DNA of 64,000 bases from Chionoecetes opilio (Eukaryota > Arthropoda > Malacostraca > Decapoda > Majidae). Each line of letters opens with the position of its first letter. Position 1 is the stretch's first letter. The stretch spans positions 1 to 64,000 of the forward strand of contig JACEEZ010006452.1 in assembly GCA_016584305.1 (NCBI GenBank). The letters run 5' to 3'. A program made the position numbers and the translations under genes. Shown one piece after another: positions 54,561 to 64,000 of the stretch. The notes beneath the pieces are model-generated. The model was not told the origin of the DNA. It did not search any database and saw nothing but the letters and a program-made list of their open reading frames with translations.

Positions 54561-55629
54561 TAAACTAGGTAAATACATGAGGGCAGGGATATCTGCAGGA
54601 TTTTTCATATGAGAGGCATAATATTGATATATCTTGATATGGATCTTATAGGTAACAAGGAAAATTTGAAAAGAGTATGAAAGGGGCAATGTGAATGTCT
54701 AATGAATGAGAAGTTAGTAGGGGAAGCAGAAGTGATGAGCAGGTCTGATGGAGGTCTGATGTCTGAGTAGAGGTGCAGGTATAGATGGACAACTCCAAAG
54801 ATGTTTAAACATGGAGAGGTAGAATGAATGTTTTGGATATATGACCTTGCATGGAGACAGAGAGGGATGCTAGATGAATGCAGGAGGGCCAGTTTTGCAT
54901 CTTTATATAATATAAAGGAAGAGGTAGCAGGAATGTGTGTAGCAATTGTAGGGGGATCGGCTTGCTTAGTGTGCCAGGAAAAGTATACAGGAGTGTCTTA
55001 CTGTAGATAACAGTATAGTCGCCAGCTGCAATAATGTCGCCAGCCGCCAAATATTACGAATTATAGCATCATTACTGCTGTGTATGTGCCACTGAAGATT
55101 ATACACAGTAGTTTATATCATGACTATAATCTACCCTGTTTCAGTGTTGTTTCATGCTTTGTAGCTGCAAGTATATACGGTTTCAGATTTCCATACTAGT
55201 TTTTTTTTCGGGCGACGACGACGGCGAGAGGACACTCAGAACATAAACAGTAGATGGCGACTTTAATGTAGCCCGTTATCAACGTTGCCACTCGGTTTTA
55301 TTTTTGTAATTTGTTCATTTATAGCCTTATCATATACTATGACACAGATGAAGACACAAATTGACACAGACTCTCCAGATAGCCCCTTCTAACTTTCCTG
55401 AAATCATGGATGTAGAAATGTAAGTATTAACGCCACCAGACGTCTGTAAAGCGAAAAGAAACGGCATGGCGACTTTAGTGTTATCTACGGTAGTAGAATG
55501 TGATGGAAGTAACTGACACGAAGGTTAGGAAGGAACAATGAGGGTTTGGAAAGGGAAAAGGCTGTTTAGATTAGATATTTGCAGTTGATAATGATACTCT
55601 TAGTTGAGTAACTTAGGGTAGGGCAAAGA
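54561..55629. other. Intronic sequence, no exon seen
   Basis: Part of the ANKS3 intron. Short frames only. From 54,660 the wording of decayed LINE-like sequence is possible but not assignable. Confidence 0.4.
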
Positions 55630-56680
55630 GCTGTAAGCCGCTTTCACGGATCTCGTGAAAGCCAATGATGTGGTTGATAAGGAAGCTTTGCTGAAGGTAT
55701 TAAAAGTATACGGTGTGGGTGGGCTTGAATGATAGCCATTGAGGTATTTTGTAGGGAAGAAAGTATATGTGTGTGGGCAGAGGGGAAACTTAGTGAGAGT
55801 TTTGCTGTAGGAGTGGGAGTAAGACATTGGTCTGTGATATCACCATGGTTGTTAAATATTTATTTGCATTGGCCGTATGAAGAAAATGAAAATCAAAGTG
55901 GGATGTTTAGATGCAAAGCTGAGGCTGAATGCATTGGCTTTGTCCTTGGTCCCATATCTTTTTGTAGATGTCACTTTGTTGCTTGCAGAGCAAAAGGGAG
56001 CTCCAGAGGGTGGCGAATACATTTTTTTTTATGCATGTAAGAGAATAAAGGTGAGAATGAATGCTGAGAAAAGCAAGTAGATGATTTTCGAAAGGAAGGA
56101 AGAATATGTGATTGACCTTATTTTTCCATTTGGAGTGAGTGTGCCTGTACTGACAAGTTGTGAGGTATGGTCTGGAGGGAAGAGAAGGAAATAGTAAAGG
56201 AGCTCAAGTATTTGGGTGCAGTACAGTGTTATGTAGACATGAAGATATAGACAAAGAAATAAGAGAGTGAGCTGTAAAAGGAAGGAGCATCTTTGATTTC
56301 TTGCTAGGGTGATGGAAGGGAGTAATGTAGCTATGGAGGTTAAGAGTGGTCAGAAAAATAGTAAACTTTTGCCAACTTTGACCTATGGATCAGTTATGTG
56401 GCTGTGAAACAGGGCACAACAGTCAAGATTGTGCATTGTGGAAATGAGTTACCTGAAAGGGACGTGTGGAGTGATAAGATGGGATGCTTGAGCACTGAGA
56501 GCGTGTATGAAAGATGTAGCATGGAAGTGTGTGCAGATGGAGTGCTTTAGAGTGGTGGAATAGAGGAAAAGAAGAATTTTGAGATGGTTTGCCACATTGA
56601 AAGGATGAACGGAGAAGAGTTTGTGAAAAAGAAAGAAAAAAAAGAGAGATGAAGGCTCTTCTGTCGTGGCACCTCCGTGA
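55630..56680 (+). pseudogene. Second LINE reverse transcriptase fragment, decayed
   Basis: In shifting plus frames: FTDLVKAND-VVDKEALLKVLKVYGVGG (a decayed motif A region), KLSESFAVGVGVR (motif B region), a C-motif region lost to substitution, KRIKVRMNAEKSK, and HIERMNGEEFVKK near 56,610. The arrangement is that of an endonuclease-type LINE common in invertebrates, different from the neighbour at 53.8 kb. Many stops. Located in the ANKS3 intron. Confidence 0.7.
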
Positions 56681-57053
56681 GGAATATTCCCAGAGGTAAT
56701 GAGGCATCAGAGCTATAGATAGATAGATTGTTTTTGTCCTGGAAAGTTCAAACTGGACATCACATACAGTTCCTTGCATCTTGTTTAACTGTTCTACTTT
56801 TGTTTAACATGTATCCCCTTAAAAAAAATTTCCATACTTTTGTCACTTTGGTGTGTCTATCTTATAGTACTCTTTATATTGATAACCAAACATAGGATCC
56901 CTTCTACAGTCTGTTGCTGTAGTATGATTACCAAGCACCCTGGCTGAAGTTTGGTGTAGCCTCACCACGTCCTCCTCCCTTTGTATTCTACCCTGCATAG
57001 TTTCTATATGAATCGTCAGTCATGTTTGATGAAAGACTGATAATTTCTTTCAG
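56681..57053. other. Intronic sequence before ANKS3 exon 2
   Basis: No feature apart from the polypyrimidine tract and acceptor immediately before 57,054. Confidence 0.5.
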
Positions 57054-57252
57054 AGACAAAGATGCTTGTAACCAGAAGAACATTGGAGGATGGACAGCCT
57101 TGATGTATGCTGCGTACTATGGCCACTGTGATGCAGTGAAGCTGTTGCTTGGGCATGGTGCCTCCCTTCACCTGCGAAACCACAAAGGGTGCACTGCCCT
57201 CATGTTGGCTGCTGTGTGTGGCAGTGAGGCAACTGTGGAGATGCTCACCAAG
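57054..57252 (+). CDS. ANKS3: ANKS3 orthologue, second coding exon
   Basis: Acceptor TTTCTTTCAG ends at 57,053; donor AAG|GTGGGT begins at 57,253. The exon's first base completes the split codon GG|A, so the reading continues TG-DKDACNQKNIGGWTALMY without loss. It encodes two ankyrin repeats, GGWTALMYAAYYGHCDAVKL and KGCTALMLAAVCGSEATVEM. These align with vertebrate ANKS3 (GGGWTPLMYASYIGH and TPLMLASSCGNES, from memory). The exon ends in phase 0. No later exon is recognisable between here and the window end; the assembly gap begins 1.0 kb downstream. The next expected element is a further repeat starting near a DIQGWTAL-like motif. Confidence 0.9.
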
Positions 57253-57454
57253 GTGGGTTGCCTGCAGTTGCTGTAACTTAGATGAAAAAGGTTAGGTGAA
57301 TGGGTACTAGGCAGTACTGAATTTAAGGGACTCAGCCTTTTAAAAGTTTGTCACTGGAAGAGGTTTTTTTTTTCGGAAAGGTTGATATGAGGGCCTATGG
57401 TCCATTATCAACCCTTAGAGGGTGCACTACTTTACAATTCTTTTGTTATTTACT

Positions 57455-57800
57455 GATTTATTTTGTAGATTGAAAGGGACTGACCAAGGTCAGAAAAAAA
57501 GCCAACAAATAGCCTGCTGGATGCGAGTCCCCAGCTGGCAAGAGGCAGTAAAGAAGGAGGGCCAATTTAGTTTGGGAAGTGTCTTTATACTCCTCTCTTG
57601 AAATAATTTAAGTCGTAGAAAGGTGGGAAAACAGAAATAGGAAGAAAGTTCTAGAGTTTACCAGTGAAAGGGATGAAAGAGTGAACATATTGGTTAACTC
57701 TTGCATTAGTAAGATGGACAGATTTGGGATGAGAACTAGTAATATGTCATGCAGCATGCAGCAAGGCTGCAAAGTGGGGGGAGGCATGCTGTTACCTAGG
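57455..57800 (-). mobile_element. LINE 3' end fragment, inverted
   Basis: The minus strand reads FFPISVFPPFYDLNYFKRG then RHFPN, the same C-terminus as the LINE tail at 47,335-47,612. A 3' untranslated stretch ending near 57,455 follows. Frame breaks are present. Confidence 0.65.
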
Positions 57801-57844
57801 TCAGAAAAGCAGTTAGCATGAAAATAACGTTAGAATGTTAGAAT

Positions 57845-58186
57845 GTTAGAATTAGAAATTAGCGTTAACTAAATAAATAACATCATTAATCGGGTAATTT
57901 TCCTGATTGATGATGTTATTTATTTAGTCAATGCTAATTTATGCATGGTGCTAATTCATTTATCAGAAAACTATATATATCAATGGAAAGCTAATAAAAT
58001 TCCGCTTCTATTGAGATGCTCCATGTTATATGTTGTCTCGCAAAATATTAAATGGCAAATAGTTTAAGTGAATATTAAGTGAATGCATATTTCTTCAGTC
58101 TTATAATGGCATTTCTTTAGTGAGTTTTACTGTTTTTTATTTGATAATATTATAGAACAAACAATTACGAAAATAACATTATTGCG
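57845..58186. mobile_element. Foldback element F, copy 3 (inner left arm and complete right arm)
   Basis: Contains the central hairpin (CGGGTAATTTTCCTGATTG) and the full right arm to CAAACAATTACGAAAATAAC. This copy defines the right-arm length used to interpret copy 1. Confidence 0.8.
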
Positions 58187-58255
58187 AGCTGCTACCTACC
58201 ATAACACCCATCGCTAAGGTGGAACCATCGTAAGGTTCGCGATAGAAGGGCTAAC

Positions 58256-59066
58256 NNNNNNNNNNNNNNNNNNNNNNNNNNNNNNNNNNNNNNNNNNNNN
58301 NNNNNNNNNNNNNNNNNNNNNNNNNNNNNNNNNNNNNNNNNNNNNNNNNNNNNNNNNNNNNNNNNNNNNNNNNNNNNNNNNNNNNNNNNNNNNNNNNNNN
58401 NNNNNNNNNNNNNNNNNNNNNNNNNNNNNNNNNNNNNNNNNNNNNNNNNNNNNNNNNNNNNNNNNNNNNNNNNNNNNNNNNNNNNNNNNNNNNNNNNNNN
58501 NNNNNNNNNNNNNNNNNNNNNNNNNNNNNNNNNNNNNNNNNNNNNNNNNNNNNNNNNNNNNNNNNNNNNNNNNNNNNNNNNNNNNNNNNNNNNNNNNNNN
58601 NNNNNNNNNNNNNNNNNNNNNNNNNNNNNNNNNNNNNNNNNNNNNNNNNNNNNNNNNNNNNNNNNNNNNNNNNNNNNNNNNNNNNNNNNNNNNNNNNNNN
58701 NNNNNNNNNNNNNNNNNNNNNNNNNNNNNNNNNNNNNNNNNNNNNNNNNNNNNNNNNNNNNNNNNNNNNNNNNNNNNNNNNNNNNNNNNNNNNNNNNNNN
58801 NNNNNNNNNNNNNNNNNNNNNNNNNNNNNNNNNNNNNNNNNNNNNNNNNNNNNNNNNNNNNNNNNNNNNNNNNNNNNNNNNNNNNNNNNNNNNNNNNNNN
58901 NNNNNNNNNNNNNNNNNNNNNNNNNNNNNNNNNNNNNNNNNNNNNNNNNNNNNNNNNNNNNNNNNNNNNNNNNNNNNNNNNNNNNNNNNNNNNNNNNNNN
59001 NNNNNNNNNNNNNNNNNNNNNNNNNNNNNNNNNNNNNNNNNNNNNNNNNNNNNNNNNNNNNNNNNN
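58256..59066. other. Assembly gap (811 N)
   Basis: Run of N. The right edge lies only about 18 bases from the start of the large palindrome, so palindromic sequence may have blocked assembly. A later ANKS3 exon could be hidden here. Confidence 1.
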
Positions 59067-59083
59067 TTTCTCTTATAACATCT

Positions 59084-60523
59084 ATAAGTCTATTCACTTA
59101 AGCCTGGATTCCTGGGCTGGGAGCTGCTCGCTGCCTAGCCGAGTTTGTAAGGACGTCGCTGATTGGCTGATAGACTCGGGCTGGGTGGCGATGGTGGTGG
59201 TACTTGCTTCGCCGCAACCCAAAACCCTTGCGTTGCCTCAGAAAAATATTCATATTTCTTGGCTTTACTCATCTCTTACACAAGATAGGCCTATTTTGTT
59301 TGCATCAGTAAATCAGGCATGATTGTTCAACAACAACAATCATTCATAACTCAATAGGGTAAAAAATAAAGTCATGACTGACTATCACAAGAGTAGGCAG
59401 ACTTTTAGGTTTTCAGTGCATTGAAATGTTGTACTCCTACCCGATATAACCAAGCTACCAATAATAGTTATGAAAGCTGAGCCTACCATCGTGTTCATAA
59501 TACATTGCTGCATATCATAGCATAAAAAAATTACAGTAAGACTACACTAATATTAAGATAATTAAAGGAAAGTAAAAGAGTGTATAAACATTATTTCTTG
59601 CTTATTTTGCTTCAACTCGCTCTAACTCCATATGTTTGGTCACATTCAATTTTCAGAACTGTTTCAAAATCCTTATACTTTTCCGCTTCCTGTGGTATGT
59701 AGCACGTACCAATAAGGAAAATAGTAGTTGGTCAAAATGGCTAAGAAAGTTAAACGTGTTTCAACTGGTGCCGTGACGGGTGGAGCCTCTGATAGCTCTC
59801 CCGAAACAGTCTCTCCTATATAGGGAGCAATGCTCACCCGTCACTGTGCCAGTTTGCAGTAGTAGTTTTAACTTTCTTAGCCATTTTGACCACCTACTCT
59901 TTTCCTTATTGGTACGTGCTACATACCACAGGAAGCGGAAAAGTATAAGGATTTTGAAACAGTTCTTGAAAATTGAATGTGACCAAAACTTATGGAGTTA
60001 GAGCGAGTTGAAGCAAATAAGCAAGAAATATGTTTATACACTTTTACTTTCCTTTAATTATCTTAATATTAGTGTAGTCTTACTGTATTTTTTTTTACTC
60101 ATGATATGCAGCAATGTATTATGAACACGATGGTAAACTCAGCTTTCATAACTATCATCTGGTAGCTTGGTTATATCGGGTAGGAGTACAACATTTCAAT
60201 GCACTGAAAACCTAAAAGTCCGCCTACTCATGTGATAGTCAGTCATGACTTTATTTTTTACCCTATTGAGTTATGAATGGCGTGTTGTTGTTGAACAATC
60301 ACTGCCTGATTTACTGATGCAAACAAAATAGGCCTATCTTGTGTAAGAGATGAGTAAAGCCAAGAAATTATGAATATTTTTCTGAGGCAACGCAAGGGTT
60401 TTGGGTTGCGGCCAAGCAAGTACCACCACCATCGCCACCCGGCCCGAGGCTATCAGCCAATCAGCGACCGTCGTTACTACTCGCCTAGGCATCGAGCCGC
60501 TCCCAGGAATCCAGCTAAGTGAT
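59084..60523. mobile_element. 1.44 kb near-perfect palindrome (giant foldback element)
   Basis: The left arm (about 59,084-59,785) and right arm (about 59,815-60,523) are inverted copies of about 700 bases at high identity, with a short loop near 59,800. Matched landmarks are CTGGATTCCTGGG/CCCAGGAATCCAG, GGCGATGGTGGTGGTACTTG, TGTAAGAGATGAGTAAAGCC and TTGGTACGTGCTACATACCA. Each arm contains GTCAAAATGGCTAAGAAAGT, an ATG in good context near the centre. It appears to be two inverted copies of the 5' end of a DNA transposon. Confidence 0.85.
59737..59823 (+). CDS. Short ORF at palindrome centre (start of an unidentified transposon protein)
   Basis: The plus strand reads MAKKVKRVSTGAVTGGASDS then SPETVSPI-stop, 28 residues. 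It is basic and Ser/Thr/Gly-rich, like the leader of a transposase. The opposite arm encodes MAKKVK on the minus strand and then diverges to a stop. The two shared ATG contexts suggest an ancestral ORF start whose body was lost when the inverted duplication formed. Confidence 0.4.
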   Translation: MAKKVKRVSTGAVTGGASDSSPETVSPI

Positions 60524-61018
60524 AGACTATAGTCATGAATACACCTTAAATGTACAATGTATACAATTTTGCAGTATTTGATCCATAATTATCATTATCA
60601 TTATCATTCAAGCAACAAAAATCCATTTTCTTTATTACAGTAAGCCTTATTTGCAGGGCAGGAGGGTACCTAATGTCATGCTCACGGAGTTACCATACTC
60701 GCGTGTCTATGTTCCCCTAACCCCTGCGAGCATGAAGGGTTTACTTTACAGTAAACCCTCGATAAACCACAACCAATTGGGGGAAGGGTCGATCGCAATA
60801 TCCGATAGTTTCGGTTTTATAGGAATGATCGGTTGTCGCATCATAAACTGAACAGAGTTTGGTATGAGCTGTTTCGGTTATGAGGGGGCGTCGTCTCGGT
60901 TCAAAACAGTACGTCGTTCATCATACGAACTGAGTTAAAATTCAATGCAAGCAAAAATTACAGAATAATAAGAGTTGAAGAAAAAAAAAGTTGAAAAGAG
61001 AAAAAAATTAATGCACTA
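60524..61018. other. No gene seen; single Tigger-like end at 60,749
   Basis: CAGTAAACCCTCGATAAACC beside TA resembles a Tigger-like terminal repeat, but no partner end was found. Confidence 0.5.
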
Positions 61019-61190
61019 CAGTAAAACCTCGTTTTTCCCGGGACTATAGGAGAGCATGGTTTTGTTTTCCTGAACCTGAAAGTCCGCGGAATCGCAACAG
61101 TCTGAGGCCAGTACCCACCCCCGGACGTTTTTCTAAATCTGTCCGATATAAAAACCGCCCAATAACAACTACCCCGCCGCCGGACTTTAC
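61019..61190. mobile_element. Tigger-like terminus related to copies B and C
   Basis: Begins CAGTAAAACCTCGTTTTTCC beside TA and contains CCACCCCCGGACG and AACTACCCCGCCG, both also present near the ends of copies B (33.55 kb) and C (48.75 kb). The partner end is missing. Confidence 0.65.
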
Positions 61191-61194
61191 GACA

Positions 61195-61800
61195 TGTTGT
61201 TGTGGTTGGGTTGTTTAGGCTGCGAGGATCCTTGGGGAACACTATAGGCAACGGTGAGTCTATGTGCTTCACAGGGCGGTAGTTGACCTGTCTTCCTCAG
61301 GAAGGCACGGTGAGGCGGATGCAGCGTTGTTTGCCGTGAGGGGGTGGACGCCACATGCCGCCAGCAGGGTGGGCAGGTCAAAAGTGGTGACGTCAGGGCG
61401 AGTAGTGAGCGTGTTAGCACTACACAGTGGGAGTGGAAGCACGGACACTGCAGCAGAAAGTGTTCATAGTCTCCGGGACGTCCCTGCACCAGGGCATGAC
61501 GGTCGGGGACAGACGAGCACGTGAAGGTGAGCAGTGAGTGTCGTGGGACCAGGGGGAGGTAGTGAGGGTGGAAATCGAGGACGTAGGACTTTTTCCTTAT
61601 CCATGGCGGGGGGGAAGAGTCACTGCGGTATTGCACAGGAGTCATGCGCCGAGGAACACGCCGAGCGTGTTTCCAGGTTGATCGGCAGACAAGTGAGATG
61701 AGGCGTTGGTCCACGGATGGAGCGGCAGAGGGAAAGGGGGTTGTGTTTAAACTGTTCAGGCCATCTTGCCTTAACACTTTAGACTCTGGCGGTAGCACTC
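61195..61800 (-). pseudogene. LINE ORF2 C-terminal zinc-knuckle fragment
   Basis: In two minus frames separated by a single-base shift: MPWCRDVPET and EHFLLQCPCFHSHCVVLTRS, the Cys/His knuckle at the C-terminus of certain non-LTR ORF2 proteins. LTCPPCWRH and AFLRKTGQLP follow. This is the full-length form of the short segment captured in Tigger-like copies A-C. It directly adjoins a Tigger-like end of the same family, which suggests how the capture arose. Confidence 0.65.
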
Positions 61801-62609
61801 ATACGTCATGTGCCATACAATACTATACATATAACATACAAAACATCGGTTTAATATACATGTAAGGGCAATGACACATATGGATTGCATGGTGTAATTA
61901 CAACTAGACTGTACCATAAAATTGCGGAGTACAAGTTGACCAGTCGTACAATTGACCTCAAGATTATCGCTCAAGATACGATTAAGCCTATACGTGCCCC
62001 TATTAAATCGGCCCACAAAAATACGGAAGGCTAGGGTAGGGCAAAGCTTAAATGGAATATTGGTACGGTACGGTATACGGCTAGACTGTGCAAAATCACA
62101 TAAAACCACACACGTTAAATGAATATATGGAATCTTTAATATAGGTCCGCCTCTTGTTGCATTTGAAAACACCATAGACCCTGATAGTGTATCCGCTACA
62201 TACTGTATATTATAGTAAAACACGGTTAGTACCTATGACTGGACTGGCACTTACCGGTACCTCCGCCATTGCATATGTGAAGAAAAAAACAGGCCCGTGG
62301 CGCCACTAAACCCCACCGCCTATGAAATCTGTATGGGTCCGTTACCACTGCCCACACGCAGCTTAATGGACCCTTATACCACTGAACAGGCCACTCAAGG
62401 CCTAAAGGGGGTATCACACTAAGCCATTTCCTCCCACTTCACCGAAAAGGTTGGAGGTAGTGGGGAGGTTGCGGCCACTACAGTCACCGAGTCGGAGGAA
62501 AACATGCCTCCGAAATTTGGGGTCCAACGCCCCACTTGTGTGAGGTATTTCAAAACATGGTGTCAGATGTTTAACTCTTTGTCAATCTATGTTATTTCAT
62601 TATGCACTA
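61801..62609. other. No gene seen
   Basis: AT-rich to about 62,220. At 62,226-62,440 is a GC-balanced repeat-like segment (GGGGGTATCACACTAAGCC) of unknown class. Confidence 0.35.
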
Positions 62610-62990
62610 CAGTACCCTCCCGAGTTTTGCATATGATTTCTTCGAGGCATAGCGCTAAAATCGAGGATCGCGAAACGCGTGTATTGAAAACACTGTAAAA
62701 ATGCGTAGTTGCAGGTGCAAGATGTAACGTTATTTTATGGCGTATGAGATCACTTTTCTCCACACCCAAAATACCTCAAAATGCCCAGAAGCCCCATGGC
62801 CACCAGCAGTGAATGTGGTACCGGGTTGTTAGCGGAGGTTTGTGACCCGCTCTCGGGGTGTGGCTTTGGCCAACAGTAGAGAAGAGGGAGAGAGAGGTAA
62901 ATAGGGGGAGAAGAGGAGGACCTACGAGGTTGAAGCATGAGCTGTGATTAAACCAAGAACAACGGATGTTGTCAGTGAGCCTTTTGGATG
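62610..62990. mobile_element. Tigger-like element, family of 40,439-41,863 (left part)
   Basis: CAGTACCCTCCCGAG beside TA begins a segment matching 40,439-40,540 and then 40,690-40,930 (AGCAGTGAATG, GTTTGTGACCCGC, AGAGAAGAGGGA). It lacks the SINE fragment present in the other copy. The right end was not found. Confidence 0.75.
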
Positions 62991-64000
62991 GTGTTCTCCC
63001 ACACACATATTATGTTGGGAGAGAAGCAAACGGGGGAGCAAAACTAGGTGTTTTCATTTTCACTCCCTCCTCTCCACCGCCTCGCATCAAATTCATAAGG
63101 AGTCCCCCATCCACTGAGGGGCCCCCTGACTCTCATTCTATCTCATGCATGCTCTCCCCCCCCCCCAAAGAATTTTCCAAGAAAGAATTCTTTACACTTT
63201 CAGCCACCCCACGACTGTCATTCCTCCATTTCAGCACCACAACACCAGCAGGTATCCATTGCCTATCCACACTCCTGTCTCTCGTCTGGTCCATTCTTCC
63301 ACCCGACCTCTATTACCACTTACCTCCAACATTTTGTGTTCTAGCATACTCATACCGTTCAACATTCCAGCATACAAGTACTCACAGTCTAATCCCACTC
63401 TGGACCGGTATTACCAAAACTTAATCATAGCTATGACAGAAATGTTATCATTTGCCTACCCCCTTGAATATCATTAATTTTTTGTTAAGAAACTGCCATT
63501 TATCATAAGTTTGGATATCTAGCACAATTTTTCTATTCATAGGGCATTGCTAAATATAGCGTCATTGTTTCTTTACATATGGTTATCTAAGCAGTTAAAT
63601 TCATCCTTTGACCAGTTTTATGGAGTGATACTTCTTCCCTTATGTTATAACATGTTTAGGGCAGTGACACAGAGAGGATGTAGTAATTCTATTCCCGAAA
63701 ATAAGGCATATAAGATGTACCGTGAAGCAGTATCCCGTGAAACACGGGGACAGATTTGCCAGATGCGATGTTTTCTATTTAAAGCTGTTTGACCAAAGTT
63801 GGTGAGGAACAATATGCCCTCACACAGTCACTCTGTATTCCTAACAGCTGTGCATCACTCAGCTGCTCAAACACATCCCTATGTGGGACGAATATTCTTC
63901 ACTGAGGATGTATTGTGTCTTGGCCCTGTGGACACGAAGTGAAAGTTTATCATAGTCGCTTCTGGCTTTTCTTACGGCGTGATTCATATTGTCGCGCTAG
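62991..64000. other. No gene seen
   Basis: Contains a short C-run (63,157-63,167) and frames under 155 residues on the plus strand with Ser/Pro/Thr-rich composition. No domain, splice structure or element is recognised. Confidence 0.35.

Noticed and set aside
58192..59097. Minus-strand 301-codon frame
   Set aside because: Almost entirely N bases of the assembly gap.
62966..63477. Plus-strand frames of 110-152 codons
   Set aside because: Ser/Pro/Leu-rich, overlapping in two frames, no recognised domain; composition effect of a CT-rich stretch.

Overview
This is a eukaryotic, repeat-dominated window, most likely from a decapod crustacean. The organism call is inference. It rests on a TTAGG-type (arthropod) telomere-like motif, a tRNA-derived SINE family, DIRS-like and CR1-like retroelements, a dense set of pogo/Tigger-like elements inserted at TA, and intron-split host genes. 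No bacterial or viral gene organisation is present.

Only two host genes are convincing. One is a C2H2 zinc-finger protein whose terminal exon is near 29.3-30.2 kb (+), with a complete five-finger reading frame and a polyadenylation signal. The other is an ankyrin-repeat gene that I identify as an ANKS3 orthologue. Its start exon (52,530-52,702) and second coding exon (57,054-57,252) are separated by a 4.35 kb intron full of retroelement debris, and the splice phases fit exactly. Later ANKS3 exons are not visible; they may lie in the assembly gap at 58,256-59,066 or outside the window.

Layout. 1-8.9 kb: a foldback element whose right arm is split by about 8 kb of inserted sequence. 1.5-14.3 kb: base-smeared sequence that looks like failed polishing, yet still shows a DIRS-like element with reverse transcriptase/RNase H and tyrosine recombinase. 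13.4-14.5 kb: telomere-like tracts and a palindrome. 14.75-15.65 kb: a solo LTR. 15.9-17.05 kb: a long-terminal-inverted-repeat element. 17.2-20.1 kb: a Tigger-like MITE and two non-LTR reverse transcriptase fragments. 21.1-22.1 kb: a 50-bp minisatellite. 22.8-27.1 kb: Tigger-like elements, a SINE and an unusual 1.63 kb DNA transposon carrying a 253-residue protein. 27.8-28.5 kb: a deleted gypsy gag-pol. 31-50.3 kb: a nest of Tigger-like elements, SINEs and one CR1-like LINE cut by three later insertions, one of them at TTAA. 50.7-51.8 kb: a second solo LTR of the same family, inverted. 52.5-57.3 kb: the ANKS3 exons. 59.1-60.5 kb: a 1.44 kb near-perfect palindrome with an ORF start in each arm. 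61-63 kb: more Tigger-like ends and a LINE C-terminus.

The mobile elements act as a stratigraphy. The LINE at 38.3-43.7 kb is older than the elements splitting it, and those carry SINEs. The best candidates for something undescribed are the 25,497-27,129 transposon, the TTAA-flanked insertion whose tandem repeat copies its own target sequence, the Tigger-like MITE family carrying a captured LINE zinc-knuckle fragment, and the 59-60.5 kb palindrome.
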